Assembly: GCF_002257705.1 (NCBI RefSeq)
Contig: NZ_LSLK01000017.1
Location: 3,705 to 67,704 of the forward strand
Source: Sporomusa silvacetica DSM 10669
GTDB lineage: Bacteria > Bacillota > Negativicutes > Sporomusales > Sporomusaceae
Direction: 5' to 3'
DNA: 64,000 bases
The position numbers and the translations under genes are program-made. Position 1 is the stretch's first letter, and every line of letters starts with the position of its first letter. Positions 31,337 through 41,069 of this stretch are shown here, piece after piece. The notes beneath the pieces are model-generated. The model was not told the origin of the DNA. It saw only the letters and a program-made list of their open reading frames with translations, and did not search any database.

Positions 31337-33077
31337 GTAATTTGCCGATAAGCGTCTCTTCAGGAGTTACATAAACAGTGTTTTGATGGTCATAAATAAC
31401 AAAGCCTGGTTTTGCACCTGATGGTTTGCGCACATAGCGGCGTTTTGTATAATCGACAGGAACACTGGCCGACTGACGGCTTTTGCTGTAATATGCGGCT
31501 AATTGTGAGGCCTCATTGATCGCCTGTGGTGATATTTCCCGGTTTTCACTGCGAATAATAACATGTGAACCTGGAATATCTTTAGTGTGCAGCCAAATGT
31601 CATCCGGGCGAGCCTGTTTGAAAGTTACTAAGTCGTTTTGGCGATTGTTTTTACCAATAATAACAGTAAAACCATCGGTAGTTATCACAGAAAGCGGTGC
31701 TAATGGAGCAGCCGACAAACGACGTTTGTCAGCTGCTTTTATGTATCCGGCAGTGACTAATTCCTGGCGGATTTCATTTATCTCGGCACTAGCATCGGCA
31801 TGAGAAAGGGCGACGGCAATGCTCTCCAGGTAGGTAAGGTCTGTCTGGCATTCGTGCAGCTGACCGATCAAATGCTCTTCAGAACGTTTGGCTTTATTGT
31901 ACTTGGTGTAATATTGCTGCGCATTTTCGATGGCGGATAGCGCCGGATTAAGGTTAATAATAATTTCCTGGGCTTCGCTTGTCTCACTATATATGTCTAA
32001 TAAAGCCTGTTTGTCAGCGCCTGGAATAATGATATACAGATTGGCCATAAGAATATCGCCGCACTTCCTGAGCTCATCGGCGTTTTCGGCCTGAGACAAT
32101 TCTTCGGATAGCACAGCGTGTTTACGGGTTAGCTTTGCTATTTCTGCAGCTATTATTTTAGTTAATAATTCTTTTGCGGGCAAGGACGGCCGTCCTTTGA
32201 ACTTATCGAAAAAGTCAACAGCAGCACTCATTGTAGAAAAATTGTGCAGGTTATACTGTCTAAGATGTTCGGGAACAAAGGCGGCAATGGCCAGAGGTTT
32301 GTCCTGCCCCTCAACTACAACAGTCGGTGTTACTAAACCGTCCTTGAGTTGGCTGGCAATACTGGTGACTGCTTCACTTAGTGCGCCTATGTCGGCAGTA
32401 TCAAGGTCGTTCATGCGAATATCAGGGGAAAAACCACCGCGCCAGGCAAGTTCTCTTGCCGTAAGCGGGCCAAGACCAATCCCGGTAGCAATAATAGCCT
32501 TACTCAGCGAAGTGGCAGGCGCAGCTAATACTTGCGTGACAAACTGGGTAGAATCAGTATCCAGGATATTCAGGCGATCTTGACCAGGCGGGTAAATATA
32601 CTCTTTACCAGGCAAAACTTGACGATAGCGACTTACATGAGCACTGACTCTTTTTATAGAATCAATAATAATATTATCTTGCAGTAAAATGATATTGCTA
32701 TATTTCCCCATTATTTCAATGACTAAGCGCTTAGTGAAAATCCGGCCGCGTTCGCCACGAACATCAATATTGACGTTGACAATACGGTCAAGACTATGCT
32801 GCTCAATACTAGCAATGCGCCCATCTTCCAGGTGTTTTCGGAGCAACATGCAGAAGTTAGGAGCTACAGCCGGATTTTCGGGTATAGTCGTTGTAATGAG
32901 CAATTTAGGGCGCTCAGGGTTTGCCGATAGAAAAAAACGCAGGTTTTCACCTGGCTGGCGTACCCATAGTAAAAGGGAGTAGGGGTCTGGTTGAAACACT
33001 TTATCAACGCGTCCACCAGTGAGTGCTGCATTAAGCTCACCTACAAGCGGTGCAAGCGACAATCCATCGATATTCAT
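31323..33077 (-). CDS. rqcH: Rqc2/NFACT family protein RqcH (FbpA/NEMF homologue)
   Basis: A 584-aa protein with the NFACT-N domain at the N-terminus (MNIDGLSLAPLVGELNAAL), a central helical coiled-coil part, and the NFACT-R domain near the C-terminus (DDIWLHTKDIPGSHVII). In B. subtilis RqcH binds stalled 50S subunits with peptidyl-tRNA and adds alanine tails for degradation. Older names call it fibronectin-binding protein. The ATG at 33077 follows CGGAGG. The open frame extends further upstream, but that part has no ribosome site and overlaps the promoter. Confidence 0.93.
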   Translation of the reverse strand: MNIDGLSLAPLVGELNAALTGGRVDKVFQPDPYSLLLWVRQPGENLRFFLSANPERPKLLITTTIPENPAVAPNFCMLLRKHLEDGRIASIEQHSLDRIVNVNIDVRGERGRIFTKRLVIEIMGKYSNIILLQDNIIIDSIKRVSAHVSRYRQVLPGKEYIYPPGQDRLNILDTDSTQFVTQVLAAPATSLSKAIIATGIGLGPLTARELAWRGGFSPDIRMNDLDTADIGALSEAVTSIASQLKDGLVTPTVVVEGQDKPLAIAAFVPEHLRQYNLHNFSTMSAAVDFFDKFKGRPSLPAKELLTKIIAAEIAKLTRKHAVLSEELSQAENADELRKCGDILMANLYIIIPGADKQALLDIYSETSEAQEIIINLNPALSAIENAQQYYTKYNKAKRSEEHLIGQLHECQTDLTYLESIAVALSHADASAEINEIRQELVTAGYIKAADKRRLSAAPLAPLSVITTDGFTVIIGKNNRQNDLVTFKQARPDDIWLHTKDIPGSHVIIRSENREISPQAINEASQLAAYYSKSRQSASVPVDYTKRRYVRKPSGAKPGFVIYDHQNTVYVTPEETLIGKLLNPQ

Positions 33078-33115
33078 AATATAACCTCCGCTAAAACGTA
33101 AGACAATTTGCCAAT

Positions 33116-33144
33116 AGTATAACACCCTGCTATTTAGCGGTCAA
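33116..33144 (-). promoter_or_regulatory. Sigma-A promoter of rqcH
   Basis: On the minus strand TTGACC, 17 bases, TATACT, with the ribosome site about 25 bases downstream of the -10 box. Confidence 0.8.
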
Positions 33145-33217
33145 ACCCGGTCTAATTCTGCCACCGATAGAATACTATGGTTAATAAGCAAACAACACAT
33201 GTTAGCGAGGTGGCTGC

Positions 33218-35974
33218 ATGGATAGGAAAAAATGGTATACACGTACGTCTGAGGAGGCAGTTCAATTCTGGCAAACTAGCTTTACTGAAGGCTTATCTTC
33301 TGCTGAAGCCAAGACTAGGCTGGAAAAATTCGGCTGTAATGAACTGGCTGAAAAGGAAAAACCAGCTTGGTGGAAACGGTTTTTAGCTCAATTTCAAGAC
33401 TTTATGGTATTAGTTCTGTTAGGAGCTACACTGATATCGGCTTTTCTGGGTGAATATGCTGATGCCATTACCATTTTAGTCATTGTCCTTATGAATGCTG
33501 TATTAGGTTTTATTCAGGAATATCGAGCAGAGCAGTCGCTGGCTGCGTTAAAGAAACTGACTTCGCTTACTGCTAGAGTAGTGAGAAACAGTATAGTCCA
33601 ACAAGTTCCAGCCAGAGAACTTGTGCCTGGTGATATTTTAGTACTTGAAGCAGGTGACAAGCTTTCGGCTGACGGCCGACTCATTGATGTACATAATATG
33701 GAGGTAGAGGAAGCGGCGTTAACCGGAGAATCTACATCTGTTCGCAAAGTAGCTGATCGCAAATTTAGTGAGGATGCTCCTTTAGGTGACAGGAAGAATA
33801 TGGTTTTTTCTGGCACTAACGTAGTCCGGGGCCGTGGTAAAGCTGTTGTTTGTGCGACTGGCATGGCTACCGAAGTCGGTCATATAGCAGATATGATTCA
33901 GGCTACAACAGAAGAAACCACTCCGTTGGAACGACGTCTTGAACATTTGGGAAAATGGTTAGTTTGGGCCTGTCTGGCAATTTGTTTAGTTGTCGTTATT
34001 ACCGGGGTAACTAGAGGAGAATCGGTATTTCTGATGTGCATGGCCGGTATTAGCCTAGCAGTTGCTGCTATTCCGGAGGGGCTGCCCGCTATTGTTACAG
34101 TCGCTTTGGCACTTGGTGTTCAACGAATGATTAAACAACACGCCATTATTCGAAAATTACCAGCAGTTGAAACATTAGGCTGTACAACAGTTATATGTTC
34201 AGATAAAACTGGTACACTAACACAAAATGCCATGACGGTACGCCAAATATTTGCTGATGGCAACCATTATGAAGTTACCGGTTCGGGGTATGATATTAAA
34301 GGTAACATACTGCTCAACCAGCAGCCCCTTGATATAAATAAAAATAAAGCTTTGCAACAATGCCTTACAATCGGCGTGCTTTGTAACAACAGCATCTTAA
34401 AACAGAATACGATTGCTATTACTGGTGTATGGCGTAATAAAACGGAAACTGGCTGGTGTATAGAAGGTGACCCAACAGAAGGGGCTATTATTGTAGCAGC
34501 AGGCAAAGCAGGTATTTGGCAGAGTGAAATTGAGAAAGTCCAGAAACGGGTAACTGAAATTCCTTTTGAATCCGAACGTCGCCGGATGTCGGTTGTGTAT
34601 CGTGATAGCAACAGCAACAATATTCTCTATGTTAAGGGCGCTCCTGATGTGATCTTGGAATTATGTCGGTATTATCATACAGACGCAGGTCCCACTACCA
34701 TAACCAACAATCATATTACCCAGATAAATAGCATTAATGAACAAATGACCTCTGCAGCCCTAAGAGTATTGGCTGTCGCTTATCGACGCCTAACCCCTGC
34801 ACAAGCCCAAAATCCTGATGAAGCCATCGAAAATGATTTGGTATTTGCCGGCATTATCGGCATGATTGATCCCCCGCGGGAAGAGGTTAAAATATCGATT
34901 GCCTTGTGTCGTGAAGCTGGTATTAAAACAGTTATGATTACTGGCGATCATAAGAATACAGCGATTGCTATTGCCCAGGAGCTAAATATTTATAAAGAAA
35001 ACCAGCATAAGACACTCACTGGTAAAGAACTTGACGCATTGTCCGAGTCTGAACTTGATGCAATTGTCAATCGTGTTACCGTTTATGCCCGTGTTTCGCC
35101 AGCCCATAAATTAAGAATTGTTAGGGCTCTTAAACGACAAGGCCATATTGTAGCCATGACCGGTGACGGCATTAACGATGCTCCAGCCATTAAAGAAGCT
35201 GATATCGGCGTTGCCATGGGAATTACCGGTACCGATGTAACGAAAGAAGCCTCAGCTATGGTTTTAGCTGATGATAACTTTGCAACAATCGTGGCAGCGG
35301 TGAAAGAAGGCCGTGGTATCTATGAGAATATCCGAAAATTCATTCGTTACCTGCTAGCTTGCAATATCGGTGAAGTCCTTACTATGTTTTTGGCTGCACT
35401 TTTTGGGCTGCCTATGCCACTTTTACCTGTGCAAATACTTTGGGTCAATCTTGTCACTGACGGATTGCCTGCGATGGCACTGGGAGTTGACCCCGGTAGC
35501 CCCAACGTTATGCAGCGGCCACCCCGCCATCCAGGAGAAAGCGTTTTTTCCCGGGGATTAAGTCGGAAAATCATTGGTCGTGGCATCCAAATTGGTTTGA
35601 GCACACTTTTTGTCTTTAGTGTGATATACTATACGCAGGATGATTTAGCTGTAGCCCGTACAGCGGCATTTGCTACATTAGTATATTGTCAGATGTTTCA
35701 TGTATTTGATTGCCGGTCGGAAATGGTTACTATCTTCGAACTTAAGTTCATGACCAACAGATACTTGCTGGCCGCCGTTGCTTTTTCGAGTATCATGCAA
35801 CTTTCTGTAATGTACATACCTTTTTTAAGCGCCATCTTTTCGACGGTACCTTTATCTGTGGGCCATTGGGTGTTTATCTTGATCGTATCAGGCTGGACAC
35901 TACTAGTAAATGCCTGCAAGCAGATATTCAAACGTCGTCCCGCCCGCCGAACCACTATACCACAAAGCCGATAG
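33218..35974 (+). CDS. Calcium-type P-type ATPase (PMCA/SERCA-like)
   Basis: A 918-aa type IIA/IIB-like cation pump. In order: N-terminal cation-ATPase domain, TGES actuator motif (AALTGESTSV), PEGLPAIVTVALALGVQRM in the M4 helix, phosphorylation site DKTGT (329-333), KGAPD nucleotide-binding motif, and TGDGINDAPA. About ten membrane helices are present, including the C-terminal cation-ATPase block. It most likely exports Ca2+. The spacing before dapF is 34 bases, but a functional link is not expected. Confidence 0.92.
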   Translation: MDRKKWYTRTSEEAVQFWQTSFTEGLSSAEAKTRLEKFGCNELAEKEKPAWWKRFLAQFQDFMVLVLLGATLISAFLGEYADAITILVIVLMNAVLGFIQEYRAEQSLAALKKLTSLTARVVRNSIVQQVPARELVPGDILVLEAGDKLSADGRLIDVHNMEVEEAALTGESTSVRKVADRKFSEDAPLGDRKNMVFSGTNVVRGRGKAVVCATGMATEVGHIADMIQATTEETTPLERRLEHLGKWLVWACLAICLVVVITGVTRGESVFLMCMAGISLAVAAIPEGLPAIVTVALALGVQRMIKQHAIIRKLPAVETLGCTTVICSDKTGTLTQNAMTVRQIFADGNHYEVTGSGYDIKGNILLNQQPLDINKNKALQQCLTIGVLCNNSILKQNTIAITGVWRNKTETGWCIEGDPTEGAIIVAAGKAGIWQSEIEKVQKRVTEIPFESERRRMSVVYRDSNSNNILYVKGAPDVILELCRYYHTDAGPTTITNNHITQINSINEQMTSAALRVLAVAYRRLTPAQAQNPDEAIENDLVFAGIIGMIDPPREEVKISIALCREAGIKTVMITGDHKNTAIAIAQELNIYKENQHKTLTGKELDALSESELDAIVNRVTVYARVSPAHKLRIVRALKRQGHIVAMTGDGINDAPAIKEADIGVAMGITGTDVTKEASAMVLADDNFATIVAAVKEGRGIYENIRKFIRYLLACNIGEVLTMFLAALFGLPMPLLPVQILWVNLVTDGLPAMALGVDPGSPNVMQRPPRHPGESVFSRGLSRKIIGRGIQIGLSTLFVFSVIYYTQDDLAVARTAAFATLVYCQMFHVFDCRSEMVTIFELKFMTNRYLLAAVAFSSIMQLSVMYIPFLSAIFSTVPLSVGHWVFILIVSGWTLLVNACKQIFKRRPARRTTIPQSR

Positions 35975-36008
35975 CAATACATCAGATACTATCATAGGAG
36001 GAAATAGC

Positions 36009-36842
36009 ATGCAGTTTACTAAATGGCATGGATTAGGTAATGATTTTGTAATTGTCAATGGCATGGAAGAACATATTGCTGATTACCAGCAACAAGCGAT
36101 TGCTGTCTGTGACCGAAACTTTGGGATTGGGGCCGACGGACTTGTTGTGCTGCTACCATCAGATATTGCTGATTTTAAAATGCGAATATTTAACTCAGAT
36201 GGTAGCGAAGCTGATATGTGCGGTAATGCTACTCGCTGCGTCGCACGATATCTCTACGAAAACAAATTGACTGCTAAAACCGTTATTACTCTAGACACCT
36301 TGGCGGGAATTATTACGCCTGAACTTATCTTTAAAAATGGCACGTTAGCAACGGTTAAGGTTGATATGGGACTCCCCAGACTCAAACGGGGCGAAATTCC
36401 TATTATCGGTAATGTTGAAGAACAAGTAATAAACATGCCGCTTGCAATAGATGGAGAAACTTATCATATCACCTGTGTTTCTATGGGTAATCCCCATTGC
36501 GTAATCTTTGTTAACGATATCACCAAAGTTGATCTGGCACTTATTGGGCCCAAAATCGAAACACATACTTTATTCCCCAAAAAGACCAATGTTGAGTTTC
36601 TGCAGATTATTGACAGGAAAACAATAAGAATGCGCGTTTGGGAACGTGGTGCCGGCATAACCAAGGCCTGTGGCACAGGAGCTAGCGCCGCCTTGGTAGC
36701 TGCGGTTTTAAATAGCTGTACTGATCGCCAAGCCATAGTCAAATTAGATGGTGGTGATCTTTACCTTGAGTGGGCCGAAAACAACCATATCTATAAATCA
36801 GGTCCGGCCGTAGAGGTATTTCGCGGTAACTATTTATTATAA
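36009..36842 (+). CDS. dapF: Diaminopimelate epimerase
   Basis: A 277-aa cofactor-independent epimerase converting LL- to meso-diaminopimelate for lysine and peptidoglycan synthesis. The two catalytic cysteines are C71 (ADMCGNATRC) and C221 (KACGTGASA). The N-terminus FTKWHGLGNDFVIVNG is typical. ATG 36009 is chosen because GGAGG ends eight bases upstream, although the frame is open from 35910. No other dap gene is adjacent. Confidence 0.97.
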   Translation: MQFTKWHGLGNDFVIVNGMEEHIADYQQQAIAVCDRNFGIGADGLVVLLPSDIADFKMRIFNSDGSEADMCGNATRCVARYLYENKLTAKTVITLDTLAGIITPELIFKNGTLATVKVDMGLPRLKRGEIPIIGNVEEQVINMPLAIDGETYHITCVSMGNPHCVIFVNDITKVDLALIGPKIETHTLFPKKTNVEFLQIIDRKTIRMRVWERGAGITKACGTGASAALVAAVLNSCTDRQAIVKLDGGDLYLEWAENNHIYKSGPAVEVFRGNYLL

Positions 36843-36896
36843 AATTAACTGGCTCATGCAGATCCGATTAATTATTAAGTTAAAATTCAGAAAAAA

Positions 36897-36922
36897 AGGA
36901 ATTTTTTAATCGGAAGTATAAT
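36897..36922 (+). promoter_or_regulatory. Candidate promoter of the secreted-protein gene
   Basis: AGGAATT, 14 bases, ATAAT, with TATAAT overlapping. Either a weak sigma-A box or another sigma-H-like element. An imperfect CCGATTAA/TTAATCGG inverted repeat surrounds it. Confidence 0.3.
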
Positions 36923-36960
36923 AGTTATACGGAAAGTATTTTGTCCGCGGAGGTGTTGAG

Positions 36961-37563
36961 GTGAAGCTTGTTACCGTTATTCTCGGCTTAATCATCTTGC
37001 TTTCTGTTCCAATGTCTGCTAGGGCTATCACTTTAATTAATAAGGATGTTATCTTAGAAGCGCAAGAATATGGCGTCAAACATAGCCAACTGCCTCTCTC
37101 AGATTTTCTTCAGCCTTGGCTTGCTTATGAGGAACAAGCTGCTATCATCAATGAAAAAACGGAAAGAGCTTATTTGTACACACCATTTTTGCTCTTAGCT
37201 TACGACGCTCGTGATAAAGCAAGAAGCAAGCAATCTATTGAGCTTGCCAATAGTGAGCAGATTCTGGCTGACTATGCCGGGTGTCTTGTTTTCAGTATAA
37301 TCGTAAATGGCAATACTGAAAAATTTAGTGATAATGTTCAAGTTATTATTAAGCAAGAAAAAAAGATAATCAAACCCTATCATGCTGTAATCAACCCGCC
37401 GGTAAAAAACCCTTGGGCCTCAAATGAGCCGCAGTTTACTGCTCATTACTATTTTTATTTTTATGAGCGAGAAGTAGTTATGAGCAAACCAATTACCTTG
37501 ACGGTAACGACCAAAGACAAACAAGAACGGCGCTTTTATTTTGAGTTACCTAACTTTAAATAA
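36961..37563 (+). CDS. Secreted protein of unknown function
   Basis: A 200-aa protein that I do not recognise. It starts with GTG behind GCGGAGGTGTTGAG. Residues 1-22 form a clear signal peptide ending in SARA, so the mature protein is exported. The rest has mixed beta-rich content with an aromatic stretch (HYYFYFYERE) and a C-terminal RRFYFELPNFK. No membrane helix besides the signal and no cysteine pair is seen. Its position between dapF and yicC has no obvious meaning. A strong terminator follows directly. Confidence 0.75.
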   Translation: MKLVTVILGLIILLSVPMSARAITLINKDVILEAQEYGVKHSQLPLSDFLQPWLAYEEQAAIINEKTERAYLYTPFLLLAYDARDKARSKQSIELANSEQILADYAGCLVFSIIVNGNTEKFSDNVQVIIKQEKKIIKPYHAVINPPVKNPWASNEPQFTAHYYFYFYEREVVMSKPITLTVTTKDKQERRFYFELPNFK

Positions 37564-37570
37564 TTTTTTT

Positions 37571-37606
37571 ATATAAATGGAGATGATCTCCATTTATATT
37601 TTTTGG
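37571..37606 (+). terminator. Terminator after the secreted-protein gene
   Basis: ATATAAATGGAGA, TGA, TCTCCATTTATAT, then TTTTTT. A perfect 13-bp stem. Confidence 0.85.
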
Positions 37607-37710
37607 CGAAAAAGGGATTTATAACGAGCAAAGCGAAGTAAATGTAAAAAACTACGGTTAAAATCGTGTTATCCGTTAATAATAACATACGCAAAGGAAG
37701 GTGCAAGTTT

Positions 37711-38595
37711 GTGCTCAAAAGTATGACCGGTTTTGGCCGGGGAGAATATATTGATTCTACTCACCGTATTGTGGTTGAAATCAAGGCAGTAAATCATCGT
37801 TACAATGAAATTGTTATTCGCATGCCTAAAACTTTGGGCAGTCTGGAGGATAGGATTCGCCGTACGATTGCCAACACCATTTTACGTGGACGGATAGACG
37901 CTTTTATTACAGTCGACGAATATGGGGAAAAGAAAAAGGCCGTAAGGGTTGACAAAGAATTGGCAATGGCTTACCATAATGCAATGAGAGATTTAGCGGG
38001 TTTGTTAGAAATACCATCAACTGACAATATATACCATTTATCGAAATATCCCGAAGTTCTCAAAGTGGAGGAAGTTACTGAAGATGTAGAGTGTTTATGG
38101 CCCAAACTGCTTACCGCCATTGAAGGGGCAATCGGCAATCTTATGAAGATGCGTGAAGCAGAAGGGTCCAACATTGAGCAAGATCTAGAAGCGCGGGTTG
38201 ATAAGCTCCAGACATATATTGCCACAGTAGAAGAAAGGGCACCGCAAATTCTTGTCGAATACCGGGAAAAGTTATTATCCCGCATGCGCGAACTTTTAGC
38301 TGCCGCAGGGGCCGAACCTGATGAAACCAGACTGCTCCAGGAAACAGCCATATTTGCTGATAGGACTAATTTTACTGAAGAGATTGTCCGGCTCAAAAGC
38401 CATTTAGCACAGTTTCACACAACGATTAAATCCCCTGAAGCGGTAGGACGTAAACTGGATTTTATTGTTCAAGAAATAAACCGGGAAACGAACACGATTG
38501 CTTCCAAGGCAAATGATTCTACTATTGCCAATGTTGTGGTTGAAATTAAAAGTGAAATAGAGAAGGTCAGAGAGCAAATCCAAAACATAGAGTAA
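37711..38595 (+). CDS. yicC: YicC family endoribonuclease
   Basis: A 294-aa protein. The N-terminal KSMTGFGRGEY and IKAVNHRYNEI motifs are the YicC signature, and the C-terminal domain (GRKLDFIVQEINRETNTIASKA) is DUF1732. E. coli YicC has been reported as an endoribonuclease acting on RNA hairpins and affecting small RNA decay. GTG at 37711 is preferred because AAGGAAGG ends nine bases upstream. It heads the conserved set yicC-remA-gmk-rpoZ-coaBC. Confidence 0.93.
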   Translation: MLKSMTGFGRGEYIDSTHRIVVEIKAVNHRYNEIVIRMPKTLGSLEDRIRRTIANTILRGRIDAFITVDEYGEKKKAVRVDKELAMAYHNAMRDLAGLLEIPSTDNIYHLSKYPEVLKVEEVTEDVECLWPKLLTAIEGAIGNLMKMREAEGSNIEQDLEARVDKLQTYIATVEERAPQILVEYREKLLSRMRELLAAAGAEPDETRLLQETAIFADRTNFTEEIVRLKSHLAQFHTTIKSPEAVGRKLDFIVQEINRETNTIASKANDSTIANVVVEIKSEIEKVREQIQNIE

Positions 38596-38645
38596 TATAG
38601 AAGCATTACGTCTAAATAGCCTATAAATTTATAGGAGGAGTTCTA

Positions 38646-38912
38646 ATGGATATAAAATTAATTAATATTGGGTTTGGTAATATTGTTTCGGCTAACCGGA
38701 TTATCTCTATTGTCAGCCCGGAATCAGCCCCCATAAAACGTATTATTCAGGAAGCCCGCGATCGGGGTATGCTTATTGATGCTACATACGGACGCCGGAC
38801 TCGCGCTGTAATTATTACCGATAGTGATCATGTCATTTTATCGGCAGTACAACCTGAAACAGTAGCTCACCGCTTGACTAGCAAAGAGACTACTGATGAA
38901 CCTGCTGAATAA
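38646..38912 (+). CDS. remA: RemA/DUF370 family regulator
   Basis: An 88-aa DUF370 protein with KLINIGFGNIVSANRIISIVSPESAPIKR-type sequence and the DATYGRRTRAVIITDSDHV segment. In B. subtilis RemA is a ring-forming DNA-binding protein that activates biofilm matrix and osmoprotection genes. In this neighbourhood (before gmk) the protein is widespread, including in species without such a matrix. ATG 38646 follows AGGAGG. Confidence 0.93.
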   Translation: MDIKLINIGFGNIVSANRIISIVSPESAPIKRIIQEARDRGMLIDATYGRRTRAVIITDSDHVILSAVQPETVAHRLTSKETTDEPAE

Positions 38913-38931
38913 GCTGGAAAGGAGACAGCCT

Positions 38932-39582
38932 ATGCCGCAAAAAGGAATATTAATAGTTGTTTCCGGTCCTTCGGGTACTGGCAAAGGCACCGTTTGTCGA
39001 GAGTTATTGCGTAGCAACCCCTATTTGAAATACTCTATATCGGCTACTACACGGTCGCCCCGGGCAGGAGAAGTGGAAGGAATAAATTATCTATTTGTTG
39101 CCAAAGACCAATTTAAAACGATGATTGAAAATGACGATCTCCTGGAATGGGCTGAAGTCTACGATAATTTTTATGGGACACCACGTCACTATGTGGTTGA
39201 GCAGTTAAACAGGGGATATGATGTCGTATTAGAAATAGATACACAAGGAGCCATGAAAGTAAAAGAAAAATTTCCGGAAGGTGTGTATATATATATTATT
39301 CCACCTTCTCTGGATGAACTGGCTGACAGAATTCACAAGCGTGGCACTGACAGCCTTGATGTCATCAAAAAACGCCTAGAGTGCGCCAGTGGCGAGCTTT
39401 CCCTGGCACATAACTATCACTATATTGTAATGAATGATCAGGTGGCGGCAGCTGTACAGAAAATCAAAACAATTATTGCGGCTGAAAAATTGAGGGCACA
39501 GCGTAACACAGCTTTAATTGATAATCTCTATTGTGCTGGTTGTGTTGGTGAAGAGCCGCCTACACCGATAAATAATAAATAA
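38932..39582 (+). CDS. gmk: Guanylate kinase
   Basis: A 216-aa kinase phosphorylating GMP and dGMP. The P-loop is GPSGTGKGT, the GMP-binding region includes SATTRSPRAGEVEGINYLF, and the FYGTPR motif is present. ATG 38932 has GGAAAGGAG upstream. The frame is open upstream into the end of remA. The last 20 residues are not part of the family core. Confidence 0.96.
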   Translation: MPQKGILIVVSGPSGTGKGTVCRELLRSNPYLKYSISATTRSPRAGEVEGINYLFVAKDQFKTMIENDDLLEWAEVYDNFYGTPRHYVVEQLNRGYDVVLEIDTQGAMKVKEKFPEGVYIYIIPPSLDELADRIHKRGTDSLDVIKKRLECASGELSLAHNYHYIVMNDQVAAAVQKIKTIIAAEKLRAQRNTALIDNLYCAGCVGEEPPTPINNK

Positions 39583-39593
39583 GGGGAAACGCT

Positions 39594-39800
39594 ATGATTA
39601 ATCCGTCATTAGATTCTTTAGTAAAAAAGGTTGACAGTAAATACACACTTGTAGTGTTAGCCGCCAAACGGGCGCGGGAAATTATGGATGGGCAGCCGCC
39701 GCTTATTGAATGCAAATCCAACAAACCAGTGACAATTGCGCTAGAAGAAGTTGCTCAAGGGAAAATAACCTATGAGCGTACTAAGACTGGTATTAAATAG
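39594..39800 (+). CDS. rpoZ: RNA polymerase omega subunit
   Basis: A 68-aa omega subunit with KYTLVVLAAKRAREIM and KPVTIALEEVAQGKITYE, which promote assembly of RNA polymerase by holding the beta-prime subunit. It lies directly between gmk and coaBC as in Bacillus and most Firmicutes. ATG follows AAGGGGAAA. Confidence 0.94.
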   Translation: MINPSLDSLVKKVDSKYTLVVLAAKRAREIMDGQPPLIECKSNKPVTIALEEVAQGKITYERTKTGIK

Positions 39801-39806
39801 GAGTCA

Positions 39807-41012
39807 ATGATGTCTTCAGGTCAAAACATTGTTATGGGAGTTTGCGGCGGAATCGCAGCCTACAAGGCAGTTGATGTTGTCAGCCGTTTGAAAAAAACAG
39901 GTTGTAACATCCGCGTTATCATGACCAAAGCGGCCACAGAGTTTGTCACACCGCTAACTTTTCGTGAGCTTAGCGGTAATCCGGTAGTAGCTGATATGTG
40001 GGAAGAGTCCAAAACATGGAATGTAGAGCACATTGCCTTAGCTAACTGGGCGGATGTGTTTCTTGTTGTACCTGCTACCGCCAATATTATCGGTAAAATA
40101 GCCCATGGTATTGCTGATGATATGCTTACCACTACCATTATGGCTACAAAAGCCCCAGTACTATTGGCACCGGCTATGAATACTAATATGTACCTTAACC
40201 CAATTACTCAGCATAACTTAACCAAATTGGCCGGGTTAAGTTATCATATTGTAGAACCTGCTACTGGCTTGTTGGCGTGCGGCGTTGAGGGACCGGGGCG
40301 GTTGCCAGAGCCGTTAGTAATCGTGGATAAAGTAGTTGCGCTGCTACATAACTGCCAGGACTTGCAGGGGCAGCGCATATTGATTACAGCGGCTGGTACT
40401 CGTGAGGCCATCGACCCTGTCAGATATATTGGTAACCGTTCCAGCGGCAAGATGGGATATGCTCTTGCCGAGGCAGCAGCTAGACGGGGGGCTAAAGTCA
40501 TACTTGTTTCCGGTCCGACAAGTCTGCCTACTCCACCGGGGGTAAATATTACAAGAATAGAAACAGCTGCCCAAATGCAGGCTGCTGTACTTGCTGAATT
40601 TGATACTGTCGATATTGTAATCAAAGCTGCGGCTGTCGCAGATTATCGTCCAGAGCTGGTAGCCGAACAAAAGATAAAGAAGACAGGGGACACTTTGACC
40701 ATTAATCTCGTTAAGAATCCGGATATTCTTCTTGAGCTGGGGCAAAGGAAAAAACAGCAAATACTAGTTGGCTTTGCCGCCGAAACGGAAGACCTAATAA
40801 TTCATGCCCGGGAAAAATTAACTAAAAAAAATCTTGATATGATTGTTGCTAATGATATCACCCTACCTGGGGCTGGTTTCAATATTGATACTAATATTGT
40901 AAAAATTATCTATAAAAATGGTAATGTAGAAGAACTTCCTCAGCTTAGCAAACAGCAAGTAGCCGAGATCCTTATCGATAAAATCAGTAAACTGCTGACA
41001 AAATCTACTTGA
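39807..41012 (+). CDS. coaBC: Bifunctional phosphopantothenoylcysteine decarboxylase/synthetase
   Basis: A 401-aa fusion enzyme for steps two and three of coenzyme A synthesis. The N-terminal CoaC flavoprotein part has GVCGGIAAYKAVD, the NVEHIALANWAD histidine region and PAMNTNMY. The C-terminal CoaB part begins near residue 190 (QRILITAAGTREAIDPVRYIGNRSSGKMG) and includes the EQKIKKTGD lysine cluster. ATG 39807 follows AGGAG; a second ATG follows directly. It closes the yicC-to-coaBC operon before the metK leader. Confidence 0.96.
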   Translation: MMSSGQNIVMGVCGGIAAYKAVDVVSRLKKTGCNIRVIMTKAATEFVTPLTFRELSGNPVVADMWEESKTWNVEHIALANWADVFLVVPATANIIGKIAHGIADDMLTTTIMATKAPVLLAPAMNTNMYLNPITQHNLTKLAGLSYHIVEPATGLLACGVEGPGRLPEPLVIVDKVVALLHNCQDLQGQRILITAAGTREAIDPVRYIGNRSSGKMGYALAEAAARRGAKVILVSGPTSLPTPPGVNITRIETAAQMQAAVLAEFDTVDIVIKAAAVADYRPELVAEQKIKKTGDTLTINLVKNPDILLELGQRKKQQILVGFAAETEDLIIHAREKLTKKNLDMIVANDITLPGAGFNIDTNIVKIIYKNGNVEELPQLSKQQVAEILIDKISKLLTKST

Positions 41013-41041
41013 TTTTTTTAGGTAATTAGTTTAAAATTTTT

Positions 41042-41069
41042 TTGAAGTGAAAATTGCATATGCTATACT
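41042..41069 (+). promoter_or_regulatory. Sigma-A promoter of metK
   Basis: TTGAAG, 16 bases, TATACT. The transcript starts close to the 5' side of the SAM-I aptamer. Confidence 0.7.

Noticed and set aside
32197..32583. 128-codon plus-strand ORF inside rqcH
   Set aside because: It is an antisense shadow of a well-supported gene, with no ribosome site and no recognisable motif.
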